NCBI GenBank assembly: GCA_018266555.1
Contig: JAFEAF010000011.1
Coordinates: 54,758-118,757 of the forward strand
Direction of reading: 5' to 3'
Source of the DNA: Bacteroidota bacterium
GTDB lineage: Bacteria > Bacteroidota > Bacteroidia > Chitinophagales > Chitinophagaceae
DNA length: 64,000 nucleotides
Shown here: in pieces, positions 1 through 7,168 of the stretch
Position numbering within the stretch: the stretch's first letter is position 1
How the letters are laid out: each line of letters opens with the position of its first letter
Notes under the pieces: generated by a model
Seen by the model: only the letters and a program-made list of their open reading frames with translations
Databases searched by the model: none
Told to the model about the DNA's origin: nothing
Position numbers and translations under genes: made by a program

Positions 1-521
1 CAGTAGCAAATGGAGCGGATGAAGTGGATATGGTGATCAGCCGCGGAAAATTTCATGCAGGAGAATACAATTTTGTGTTTGATGAAATAGCAGCAATAAA
101 AGAAGCATGTGGTGAAGCAAGACTGAAAGTTATTTTAGAAACCGGGGAACTCGGAACCTTTGATAAAGTTCGTCGTGCCAGTGATATTGCCATGTATGCC
201 GGTGCAGATTTTATTAAAACATCAACGGGTAAAATTCAACCCGCAGCTACGATGCCGGTAACCTTAGTAATGTTGGAAGCAATCCGTGATTTTTATTATA
301 AAACGGGAAGAATGGTAGGAATGAAACCTGCCGGAGGAATCTCCAAATCAAAACTGGCATTGCATTATTTAGTGATGGTGAAAGAAGTGTTGGGTGAAGA
401 GTGGTTGAATAATCATTGGTTTCGCTTTGGGGCCAGTAGTTTGGCAAATGATGTGCTGATGCAAATGATGAAAGAAAAAACTGGCGTATATCAGGCGGCA
501 AATTATTTTAGTGTGGATTAG
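1..521 (+). CDS. deoC: Deoxyribose-phosphate aldolase, C-terminal part (5' end outside window)
   Basis: The reading frame is open from base 3, so the gene starts before the window. DeoC cleaves 2-deoxyribose-5-phosphate to glyceraldehyde-3-phosphate and acetaldehyde in the cytoplasm, during deoxynucleoside catabolism. Visible family motifs are GADEVDMVI at the left edge, the FIKTSTGK loop whose first lysine is the Schiff-base residue of the family, and MKPAGGI, which carries the second conserved lysine. The C-terminus looks complete. The two aldehyde dehydrogenase-like genes that follow on the same strand suggest that the released acetaldehyde is oxidised by a neighbouring enzyme (inference). 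Confidence 0.95.
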   Translation, partial: VANGADEVDMVISRGKFHAGEYNFVFDEIAAIKEACGEARLKVILETGELGTFDKVRRASDIAMYAGADFIKTSTGKIQPAATMPVTLVMLEAIRDFYYKTGRMVGMKPAGGISKSKLALHYLVMVKEVLGEEWLNNHWFRFGASSLANDVLMQMMKEKTGVYQAANYFSVD

Positions 522-721
522 CCTCTGTCCTCAAAAGGGGAACATAGGCTGAATAGTCTTTGGAATTTTGAGAATTGTTTTTTCCCAATGGAATAAAATA
601 TGAATAACTTCCGATGAAATCGGATGAATAAATAAAAAGTGAATAGAAATCAGAACGATGAAGGGAGTGACACAACAGACGATGATCTGTGTTAATGTCG
701 CCGGTAACAAAAAAATAATTT

Positions 722-2239
722 ATGCCAACAACAAAAAAGCCTGACCGACGTGGCGGGAAAATAACTCCAAAGTCAAACACGATCAAACTGAAATTTGATA
801 CATCATGGAGCTATGCTCCTGCGCCGGAGAGTAAAAGCGCTGCAACGATCAAACCGCAATATGATCTTTTCATTAATGGTGAATGGGTAAAACCTGCAAG
901 CAATAAGTATTTTGATACCATCAACCCGGCAAATGAGGAAAAAATATCTCAGGTATCCGAAGCAAATACCGCTGATGTGGACAAAGCGGTGAAAGCAGCA
1001 AGAAATGCTTATGAAAAAGTTTGGAAAAAAATTTCTCCGAAGGAAAGAGCCAAATATGTTTTTCGCATTGCCAGGATGATACAGGAACGGGCAAGAGAAT
1101 TGGCGATCATTGAATCATTGGACGGCGGCAAACCTATTCGTGAAAGCCGTGACTTTGATGTGCCGACAGCAGCGAATCATTTCTTTTATTATGCGGGATG
1201 GGCAGATAAACTGGAATATGCATTTCCGAACAGAAACACGGAGCCATTGGGAGTAGCAGGACAAATCATTCCCTGGAATTTTCCGCTGCTGATGGCTGCA
1301 TGGAAAATAGCACCGGCATTGGCAACCGGGAATACCGTTGTATTGAAACCTGCTGAAACGACCCCGCTCACTGCATTGAAATTAGCAGAAATTATTCAGG
1401 AGTCAGGTTTGCCCAATGGTGTTGTAAACATTGTTACCGGTGCCGGCGCTACCGGCGCTGCAATCGTCAATCATCCCGACATAAATAAAATTGCATTTAC
1501 CGGCTCTACTGATGTCGGAAAGATTATTCAACGGGCTATTGCAGGCACCCACAAAAAAGTAACATTGGAATTAGGTGGAAAAGCCGCAAACATTATTTTT
1601 GAAGATGCCCCATTAGATCAGGCAGTGGAAGGTGTAATTAACGGAATTTATTTTAACCAGGGGCATGTGTGCTGTGCCGGATCCAGGTTATATGTACAGG
1701 AATCTGTTGCGAAACAGGTGATACGAAAACTCAGGGATAGAATTGAATCGTTGATAGTCGGTGATCCGTTGGATAAGAATACGGACATTGGTGCCATCAA
1801 TTCACGCCAGCAATTAGAAACGATCCACAAATATTTAAAAATTGGAAAAGAAGAAGGCGCAGAAATGTATCAAAGTTCCTGTTCACTTCCGGGAAAAGGT
1901 TTTTGGTGCCGGCCTACCATTTTTACCAATGTGGCACAAAGCGCCAGGATTGCACAGGAAGAAATTTTCGGGCCGGTATTAGCCATACTCACCTTCAGAA
2001 CAGATGATGAAGTAATAGAAAAAGCAAATAACTCTCCTTATGGATTGAGCGCCGGGGTGTGGACGGATAAAGGCTCTAAAATTTTCAATATGACAAAAAG
2101 AATGAGAGCCGGGGTGATTTGGGCAAATACATTTAACAAGTTCGATCCTTCTTCTCCTTTCGGTGGTTATAAAGAAAGCGGTTTTGGAAGAGAGGGTGGA
2201 TTGCATGGTCTGTCGGCGTATGTGAGCCTTACTAATTAA
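722..2239 (+). CDS. Aldehyde dehydrogenase family protein, complete catalytic form
   Basis: A 505-residue NAD(P)-dependent aldehyde dehydrogenase. Seen in the sequence: the PWNFP loop, the coenzyme motif FTGSTDVGK, the general-base region LELGGK (Glu283), the nucleophile loop NQGHVCCAGSR with the likely catalytic Cys317, and EEIFGPV near the C-terminus. About 45 N-terminal residues precede the normal ALDH start and are basic and low in complexity. It lies 200 bp downstream of deoC and 77 bp upstream of a second ALDH-like gene without a catalytic half. Acetaldehyde from DeoC is a plausible substrate (inference from context). Together the two genes resemble the two halves of an ALDH16 protein. 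Confidence 0.9.
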   Translation: MPTTKKPDRRGGKITPKSNTIKLKFDTSWSYAPAPESKSAATIKPQYDLFINGEWVKPASNKYFDTINPANEEKISQVSEANTADVDKAVKAARNAYEKVWKKISPKERAKYVFRIARMIQERARELAIIESLDGGKPIRESRDFDVPTAANHFFYYAGWADKLEYAFPNRNTEPLGVAGQIIPWNFPLLMAAWKIAPALATGNTVVLKPAETTPLTALKLAEIIQESGLPNGVVNIVTGAGATGAAIVNHPDINKIAFTGSTDVGKIIQRAIAGTHKKVTLELGGKAANIIFEDAPLDQAVEGVINGIYFNQGHVCCAGSRLYVQESVAKQVIRKLRDRIESLIVGDPLDKNTDIGAINSRQQLETIHKYLKIGKEEGAEMYQSSCSLPGKGFWCRPTIFTNVAQSARIAQEEIFGPVLAILTFRTDDEVIEKANNSPYGLSAGVWTDKGSKIFNMTKRMRAGVIWANTFNKFDPSSPFGGYKESGFGREGGLHGLSAYVSLTN

Positions 2240-2254
2240 TATTTTCCTGGGCGA

Positions 2255-2282
2255 CACGGATCTGCAGAGAAAATGATCCGTG
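2255..2282. repeat. Inverted repeat CACGGATC...GATCCGTG
   Basis: Perfect 8-bp arms (2255-2262 and 2275-2282) with a 12-nt loop between the two ALDH-like genes. The following bases repeat the same ATCTG wording, as in text-like dispersed intergenic repeats. There is no T-run, so it is not an obvious terminator. Confidence 0.6.
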
Positions 2283-2316
2283 AAAATCTGAGAAATCTGT
2301 GAGTAAAAAATAAATC

Positions 2317-3270
2317 ATGGAAAAGCAAGAACTAAAAAAATCATCGCTTAGCATCAGCGAAAACGGCATTGAGAAAAAAACTTCTTCAAAAAGACTGGAA
2401 GTTTTGAAAACCTATAAAATTTATATCGGTGGCCAATTTCCAAGAACGGAATCAGGAAGATATTATGTTGCAAAGAATGCAGAAGGAAAACAATTAGCTA
2501 ATGTTTGCCTGAGTTCAAGAAAGGATTTTCGTGATGCAGTTGTTGCTGCAAGAGGAGCATTTGGCGGTTGGAGCAACCGGGCAGCATTCAACCGGGGACA
2601 AATTTTATATCGCATGGCGGAAATGCTGGAAGGAAGAAAAGGGCAGTTTATTGAAGAATTAATGCACCAGGATTCATCAAAAGCAAAAGCAGAAAAAGAA
2701 GTGAACCTTGCCATTGACCGTTTAATTTATTATGCCGGATGGTGTGATAAATTTCAACAAGTGTTCAGTGCAGTAAACCCGGTGGCAAGCTCGCATTTTA
2801 ATTTTTCAGTTCCGGAACCAACCGGAGTTGTTTCTGTTATTGTGCCGCAAAATGACTCATTACTTGGATTGGTTTCTGTTATTGCGCCGGTGATCGCCGG
2901 GGGAAATACCTGTGTGGTTCTTGCATCAGAATCAAAACCATTATGTGCCGTTACGTTTGCAGAAGTGATCAATTCTTCTGACATGCCGGGGGCTGTGGTA
3001 AATATTTTAACAGGAAAAGTTGCTGAACATGCCCCATGGTTCGTTGATCACATGGATGTAAATGCAACCATTTATTGTGAAAAAGATTCTACAGTTCAGA
3101 AAATGATGCGGGAAAAATCAGCTCTGAATGTAAAACGTGTATTTTTTTATGATAGCATTAATTGGAATACGGATGAAGGTCAATCGCCTTATTTTATTAT
3201 GGATACGCAGGAAATAAAAACCACCTGGCATCCCATTGAGAATATTGCGGGATCGGGAGCCGGATATTAA
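2317..3270 (+). CDS. Truncated, non-catalytic aldehyde dehydrogenase-like protein
   Basis: The 317 residues cover the N-terminal coenzyme-binding half of an ALDH fold: a YIGGQFPRTESGR-type start, PEPTGVVSVIVPQND in place of the usual PWNFP segment, and AGGNTCVVLASE. The protein then diverges and ends before the region where the nucleophilic cysteine loop should be, so no NQGQxC motif exists. It ends in a normal stop with no remnant of the missing half in the next 15 bp, and the frame is intact, so it does not look like a fresh pseudogene. Its position directly after a full-length ALDH suggests a structural or regulatory partner, comparable to the vestigial C-terminal domain of ALDH16 proteins. 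Confidence 0.8.
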   Translation: MEKQELKKSSLSISENGIEKKTSSKRLEVLKTYKIYIGGQFPRTESGRYYVAKNAEGKQLANVCLSSRKDFRDAVVAARGAFGGWSNRAAFNRGQILYRMAEMLEGRKGQFIEELMHQDSSKAKAEKEVNLAIDRLIYYAGWCDKFQQVFSAVNPVASSHFNFSVPEPTGVVSVIVPQNDSLLGLVSVIAPVIAGGNTCVVLASESKPLCAVTFAEVINSSDMPGAVVNILTGKVAEHAPWFVDHMDVNATIYCEKDSTVQKMMREKSALNVKRVFFYDSINWNTDEGQSPYFIMDTQEIKTTWHPIENIAGSGAGY

Positions 3271-3284
3271 TAAAAGAAAAGTTC

Positions 3285-3743
3285 ATGAGATTATTTATCA
3301 GTATTTTGTTTTTATCAGTTTCATTTAACACTTTTTCACAGGACTCAACACTTTTTAGAGTACCGGACAGCAGTTCAGTTATTATACATAAAGATCCGAG
3401 GCTTGAACTTTTAATAAACAAGCAATCGGAGATCAATGAAAAAATTTACAGGGATTCCAGGCGCACTGCAAAAGGATTTCGGATTTTAGTGATCAATACA
3501 AGTAAACGAAATGATGCCATTGAAGCCAAGTCAAAAATGTATAGCTATTTTCCGGAACTGAAAGTTTATCTTATTTATAAGTCACCTTATTTCAGGCTCA
3601 AGGCCGGGAATTTCAAAGAACGTGAAGATGCTGAAATCTATCAGAAAAAAATCAACAAATACTTTCCCAATGGGGTGTTTGTTGTCAATGACATTATAGA
3701 AGTAAGTCCAGATGAAGATTCCAACCACCCCGATCCTCGTTGA
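3285..3743 (+). CDS. Secreted SPOR-domain protein
   Basis: A small exported protein of 152 residues. The N-terminus (MRLFISILFLSVSFNTFSQ) is a Sec signal peptide. Residues of about 65-140 form a SPOR domain: two repeats of the ILVINTSKR...YSYFPELKVYLIYKSPYFRLKAGNF type followed by EDAEIYQKKINKYFPNGVFVV. SPOR domains bind peptidoglycan stripped of stem peptides, so a periplasmic cell-wall or division role is likely. It starts 14 bp after the truncated ALDH gene and may be co-transcribed with it, although no functional link is evident. Confidence 0.85.
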   Translation: MRLFISILFLSVSFNTFSQDSTLFRVPDSSSVIIHKDPRLELLINKQSEINEKIYRDSRRTAKGFRILVINTSKRNDAIEAKSKMYSYFPELKVYLIYKSPYFRLKAGNFKEREDAEIYQKKINKYFPNGVFVVNDIIEVSPDEDSNHPDPR

Positions 3744-3749
3744 CAATTT

Positions 3750-3781
3750 CTTGCGGGCAGCAACTTTGATTTGTATTTTTG
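3750..3781 (+). promoter_or_regulatory. Bacteroidota-type promoter for the M20 gene
   Basis: CTTG at 3750-3753, a 20-nt spacer, then an exact TAnnTTTG box (TATTTTTG, 3774-3781). The box ends only 4 nt before the ATG at 3786, so the transcript is probably leaderless. Confidence 0.6.
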
Positions 3782-3785
3782 CAGG

Positions 3786-4967
3786 ATGATTGAAACGATC
3801 AAAACATTAGCAAAAAAACTGGCTCCTGAATTCATTGATATTCGCCATCATCTTCATGCACATCCTGAATTAAGTTACCAGGAATTTGAAACGTCAAAAT
3901 TTGTGCAAAGCAAATTAAAAGAATTTGGAATCCCGTTTGAAATAAAAGCAACTACCGGTGTAGTAGGTTTGATAAAAGGAAAAAACCCTGATAAAAGAAT
4001 TATTGCTCTTCGTGCAGATATGGATGCATTACCGATCAAAGAAGCAAATGATGTTCCATATAAATCTACAAAAGATGGTGTGATGCATGCTTGCGGCCAT
4101 GATGTACATACCAGTTGCTTACTCGGATCAGCAAAAATCCTGAATGAATTAAAAAATAATTGGGAAGGAAGTGTGAAGCTTATCTTTCAACCCGGTGAAG
4201 AAAAAAATCCCGGCGGCGCCAGTTTGATGATAAAAGAAGGTGTTTTGGAAAATCCAAAACCACAAGCCATTTTCGGGTTGCATGTAAATCCGCAATTGGA
4301 AGTTGGAAAATTAAGCTTTCGTCCCGGCAAAGCAATGGCAAGCGCCGATGAATTATATTTTACGATTCGTGGTAATGGTGGCCACGCAGCTTCTCCACAG
4401 TTAACAGCCGACACTATATTAATAGCATCGCAATTAGTAGTAGCATTGCAACAAATTATCAGTCGTAATAAAAATCCATTTTCTCCTTCGGTGCTTTCGA
4501 TCACTTCCATACAAGGTGGCTTCACGACAAACGTAATTCCAAGCGAAGTAAAACTAATGGGAACTTTCCGGGCAATGGATGAAGAGTGGCGTTTTAAAGC
4601 ACATGAATTGATCAAAAATATTTCTACTGAATTAGTTCATTCCATGGGTGGAGAAATTGATGTGCATATTGACGTTGGCTATCCTGCTGTTCAGAACGAT
4701 GAAAAATTATATGTGATTGCCAGGAAAAAAGCCGAAGAATTTATGGGAGAAAAAAATGTGGAAGAAACAGAAGTAAGAATGGGTTCTGAAGATTTTGGTT
4801 ATTATTCGCAATTAATTCCCGGTTGTTTTTATCGTTTAGGAACAGGCAATAAAGAAAAAGAAATTACATCCGGTGTGCACACTCCTACTTTTAATATTGA
4901 TGAAAATGCCATTGAGATCGGAATGGGTATCATGGCATGGTTGGGAAGCAGTGTAAGTTTTCCTTAA
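3786..4967 (+). CDS. M20 family amidohydrolase (N-acyl-amino-acid or hippurate hydrolase type)
   Basis: A cytoplasmic metallo-amidohydrolase of 393 residues that removes acyl groups from N-acyl amino acids or similar substrates. Motifs seen: RADMDALPI, MHACGHDVH (metal ligands Cys/His), FQPGEEKNPGGA (catalytic Glu) and GSEDFGYY near the C-terminus. The ATG at 3786 (MIETIKTLAK) is preferred over an upstream in-frame TTG at 3771, because a promoter -7 box covers that TTG. The exact substrate cannot be read from sequence. It converges on the LytTR regulator gene, separated by a strong hairpin. Confidence 0.9.
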   Translation: MIETIKTLAKKLAPEFIDIRHHLHAHPELSYQEFETSKFVQSKLKEFGIPFEIKATTGVVGLIKGKNPDKRIIALRADMDALPIKEANDVPYKSTKDGVMHACGHDVHTSCLLGSAKILNELKNNWEGSVKLIFQPGEEKNPGGASLMIKEGVLENPKPQAIFGLHVNPQLEVGKLSFRPGKAMASADELYFTIRGNGGHAASPQLTADTILIASQLVVALQQIISRNKNPFSPSVLSITSIQGGFTTNVIPSEVKLMGTFRAMDEEWRFKAHELIKNISTELVHSMGGEIDVHIDVGYPAVQNDEKLYVIARKKAEEFMGEKNVEETEVRMGSEDFGYYSQLIPGCFYRLGTGNKEKEITSGVHTPTFNIDENAIEIGMGIMAWLGSSVSFP

Positions 4968-4985
4968 AAATAATTTATTTACAAC

Positions 4986-5020
4986 CCTGCAAATTAGAAA
5001 TTTCATTTCTAATTTGCAGG
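4986..5020. terminator. 16-bp perfect inverted repeat between convergent genes
   Basis: Arms CCTGCAAATTAGAAAT (4986-5001) and its exact reverse complement (5005-5020) with a 3-nt loop, placed between two convergent stop codons. It is AT-rich without a long T-run, and probably acts as a bidirectional transcript end or stabiliser. Confidence 0.6.
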
Positions 5021-5041
5021 ATATGACTTTTTGCTCCCAAA

Positions 5042-5800
5042 TCAAACCTTTGATAATTTTTTCAAAAAATCTTCCTTACGCCTTGTTGAAACTTCTATTT
5101 CTGTTCCGTCAATCATAACAACAGAGCCGCCTTTTCCCTTGTGATAACTTTTTATGTAAGCAAGATTTACCAAATGAGAGTTGTGTATCCTGAAAAAATT
5201 ATATTCTTCCAGCATTTCTTCAAATTCTTTCAAGGTTTTTGCCACCACTAATTTTTGCTTGTCCTTCATAAAAATGGTCGTGTAATTAATATCGCTTTCG
5301 CAACGTAAAATGTCTATTACTGGCAATAACTCAAACCCGCTTATAGTTGATACGACAATTTTTTTCGGTGGTGTATATTGTTTTAACTGCTCAATATTTT
5401 CCAATAAGATGTCAAATTTTTTTGTCAATTCATCCGCAGGTTTTTTTCTATTTAATTTTTCGACGGCTTGTTTCAGGTCCTCAGCGTCCACCGGCTTCAA
5501 CAAATAATCAATTGCACTAAATTTAAAGGCCTGCACTGCATATTTTTCGTAAGCAGTCACAAAGATCATCTCGAAGTTTTTATAAGAAACCTGCTTTAGA
5601 ACATCAAACCCGGTTTTATCCTGAATTTGTACATCTAAAAAAACTAATTGCGGCTGAAGTGATCTTATTGCTTTTACCCCATCTTCAACCGAACTAAAGC
5701 TTCCTATAAGTTGTATGGAGTTTTTACAATGCTTACCCAACAATTCCGTAAGCCGGTCAATGGCGCTTTGTTCATCGTCAACGATAATTGCTTTTATCAT
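5042..5800 (-). CDS. LytTR family response regulator
   Basis: A 252-residue DNA-binding response regulator. The N-terminal receiver (residues 1-120) has DDE at 8-10, phospho-acceptor Asp56 in VFLDV, TAYEKYA and the conserved lysine in LLKPV. The C-terminal LytTR domain (about 150-252) contains FFRIHNSHLVNLAYI and ends with VSTRRKEDFLKKL. In Bacteroidota these regulators usually pair with a membrane histidine kinase of the LytS/YpdA type, but no kinase gene is adjacent here, so this is an orphan within the window. Its target genes cannot be deduced. Confidence 0.92.
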   Translation of the reverse strand: MIKAIIVDDEQSAIDRLTELLGKHCKNSIQLIGSFSSVEDGVKAIRSLQPQLVFLDVQIQDKTGFDVLKQVSYKNFEMIFVTAYEKYAVQAFKFSAIDYLLKPVDAEDLKQAVEKLNRKKPADELTKKFDILLENIEQLKQYTPPKKIVVSTISGFELLPVIDILRCESDINYTTIFMKDKQKLVVAKTLKEFEEMLEEYNFFRIHNSHLVNLAYIKSYHKGKGGSVVMIDGTEIEVSTRRKEDFLKKLSKV

Positions 5801-5877
5801 GACTTTGTTTTAAAAGCCGTCATGCCTTTTCATTAAAAATCTTTTGGGGACCGGTCGTCACGTTTAACCTGGGTGAA

Positions 5878-5908
5878 TTTGTCAATCGCCACCCCAATTT
5901 TATTTTTG
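5878..5908 (+). promoter_or_regulatory. Consensus Bacteroidota promoter upstream of the malic-enzyme remnant
   Basis: TTTG (5878-5881), exactly 19 nt, then TATTTTTG (5901-5908): a perfect match to TTTG-N19-TAnnTTTG. The following bases (tacattgcatccc) recur upstream of the intact malic enzyme gene at about 7088-7100. Confidence 0.75.
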
Positions 5909-5964
5909 TACATTGCATCCCTTGAATCAGGAACACTGCGATTGGTATAAAAATAAAATCCGGT

Positions 5965-6042
5965 ATGAACAAAAACGAATTGCGCAAACAGCAGGTTCTC
6001 GAATATCATGCTAAAGATAATATACCTGTAAAGACACTTTGA
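5965..6042 (+). pseudogene. Duplicated 5' fragment of the malic enzyme gene
   Basis: An ATG-initiated 25-codon frame reading [17 protein letters not shown], nearly the same as the start of the intact malic enzyme at 7169 ([16 protein letters not shown]). Identity fades after about 17 codons and the frame stops at 6040-6042. The upstream promoter is also duplicated. This is a truncated, diverged copy left of the decayed AbiE pair. It could still be transcribed and translated as a short peptide. Confidence 0.8.
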
Positions 6043-6072
6043 GAATCAAAGCCCGCTTCAAATTAAACTTTT

Positions 6073-6080
6073 TACCTTTG
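6073..6080 (+). promoter_or_regulatory. -7 box (TACCTTTG) of the AbiE-like pair
   Basis: Exact TAnnTTTG match ending 4 nt before the ATG at 6085. The spacing is the same as in front of the genes at 3786 and 20444. Confidence 0.5.
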
Positions 6081-6084
6081 CAGC

Positions 6085-6371
6085 ATGTCGGAAACAGAAA
6101 TAAAAGTAATCCTTTCAAAGATCAACTGGACACACCTCTCAGCAGCGATGATCTGTTCCGTATTTTCTCAGGCGCAATAGAAAAAAAAGGTGGCATTGAC
6201 AAAACCTGGGTTTACAGCAGAATATTGAACACTTTTAACTGGTACACCGTGTTGAAAATAATTCCAAAGGACGAACTGCCTTTTTTGCTTTCTGATAAAG
6301 TGATCAATAACCTTTTTCCCCGTCAGCTACGCAATAAATACCGGCATGTCAGAAACGCATTATTTGAATAA
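6085..6371 (+). pseudogene. Frameshifted first gene of an AbiE-like pair (hypothetical antitoxin partner)
   Basis: The frame opening at 6085 reads MSETEIKVILSKINW and then runs into a stop. From 6129 the next frame continues DTPLSSDDLFRIFSGAIEKK... to the stop at 6369-6371. Restoring one base near 6129 joins them into one plausible 95-residue protein of the helical type (ending RNKYRHVRNALFE) that precedes AbiEii-like nucleotidyltransferase genes in Bacteroidota. The second gene overlaps its 3' end. The family has no firm function; an antitoxin role is inferred from position only. Confidence 0.65.
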
Positions 6372-7035
6372 GCTATATCCCTTGCAGGATAAAGTACTGC
6401 AGCTTTTTTCTGCGAATGATCTGCGGCACTACCTTACCGGCGGCACAGCATTAAGCCGTGTCTTTTTCCATCACCGGTGGTCAGATTATCTGGATTTATT
6501 TTTAAATAATGATACCGCTTTTGAGAAAGAAACACAAAAAACAATTCATCTTTTACGGCAAAATTTCAACCATGTGTCCGTTGACAATCAGCAGGAGGGT
6601 TTTGCAAGAATTTTTATTACAGAACCCGGACTGAAGCTGAAACTTGATTTTGTAAACGATGTCGCTTATCATGTTAATGGCTTTGAAAGAACCGCCCTTT
6701 AACATAAAGTGGATAATCCTCTTAATATTCTTTCTAATAAAATTGCTGCGTTGAACCGGCAGGCAGCCAAAGATGTAGCCGATATATTGTTTATCTGTCA
6801 GCGCTATTCTTTTTCCTGACCAAGTATAATAAATGATGCTGCACAAAAAGACAACTGGGTAAATGAAGTGAATGTGCTTACTGCACTTAAAGTTTTTGAT
6901 TTGCAAAAGCTGCAAACAGATGTGTCATGGGTAAAAAAGCCGGATGCGGAATTTTTACAACAAATCACAAAAAAAATCCTCTTTGATATTGCGTCGGCAG
7001 GGAGCAACACAATTGTTAATACAAGCGGGCTTTAA
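6346..7035 (+). pseudogene. Degraded AbiEii/AbiGii-type nucleotidyltransferase toxin gene
   Basis: The frame contains the nucleotidyltransferase motif LTGGTALSR and, where the metal-binding pair SDDLD is expected, SDYLDLF, so one catalytic Asp has become Tyr. In-frame stops occur at 6700-6702 (TAA) and 6817-6819 (TGA). Recognisable homologous sequence (LNRQAAKDVADILFI, QLQTDVSWVKKP-like) continues to a final stop at 7033-7035, giving an original length of about 229 residues. AbiEii proteins are toxins of type IV toxin-antitoxin/abortive infection systems. This copy cannot make a full-length active enzyme. Confidence 0.75.
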
Positions 7036-7168
7036 ACAGACAACAGGCATAAGATCCCTTTTGAAATCTTTCCGATTTTTTATTTCGTACATTGCATCCC
7101 CAATAATCGCAACGGGAAAGCTCAACATATAATTGAGCAGTGAAGAGTGACGAACCAAAAAATAATGT

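Noticed and set aside
2317..3270. Truncated ALDH regarded as a simple pseudogene
   Set aside because: The frame is intact over 317 codons with normal codon use, and no remains of the missing half follow; a retained non-catalytic protein is more likely.
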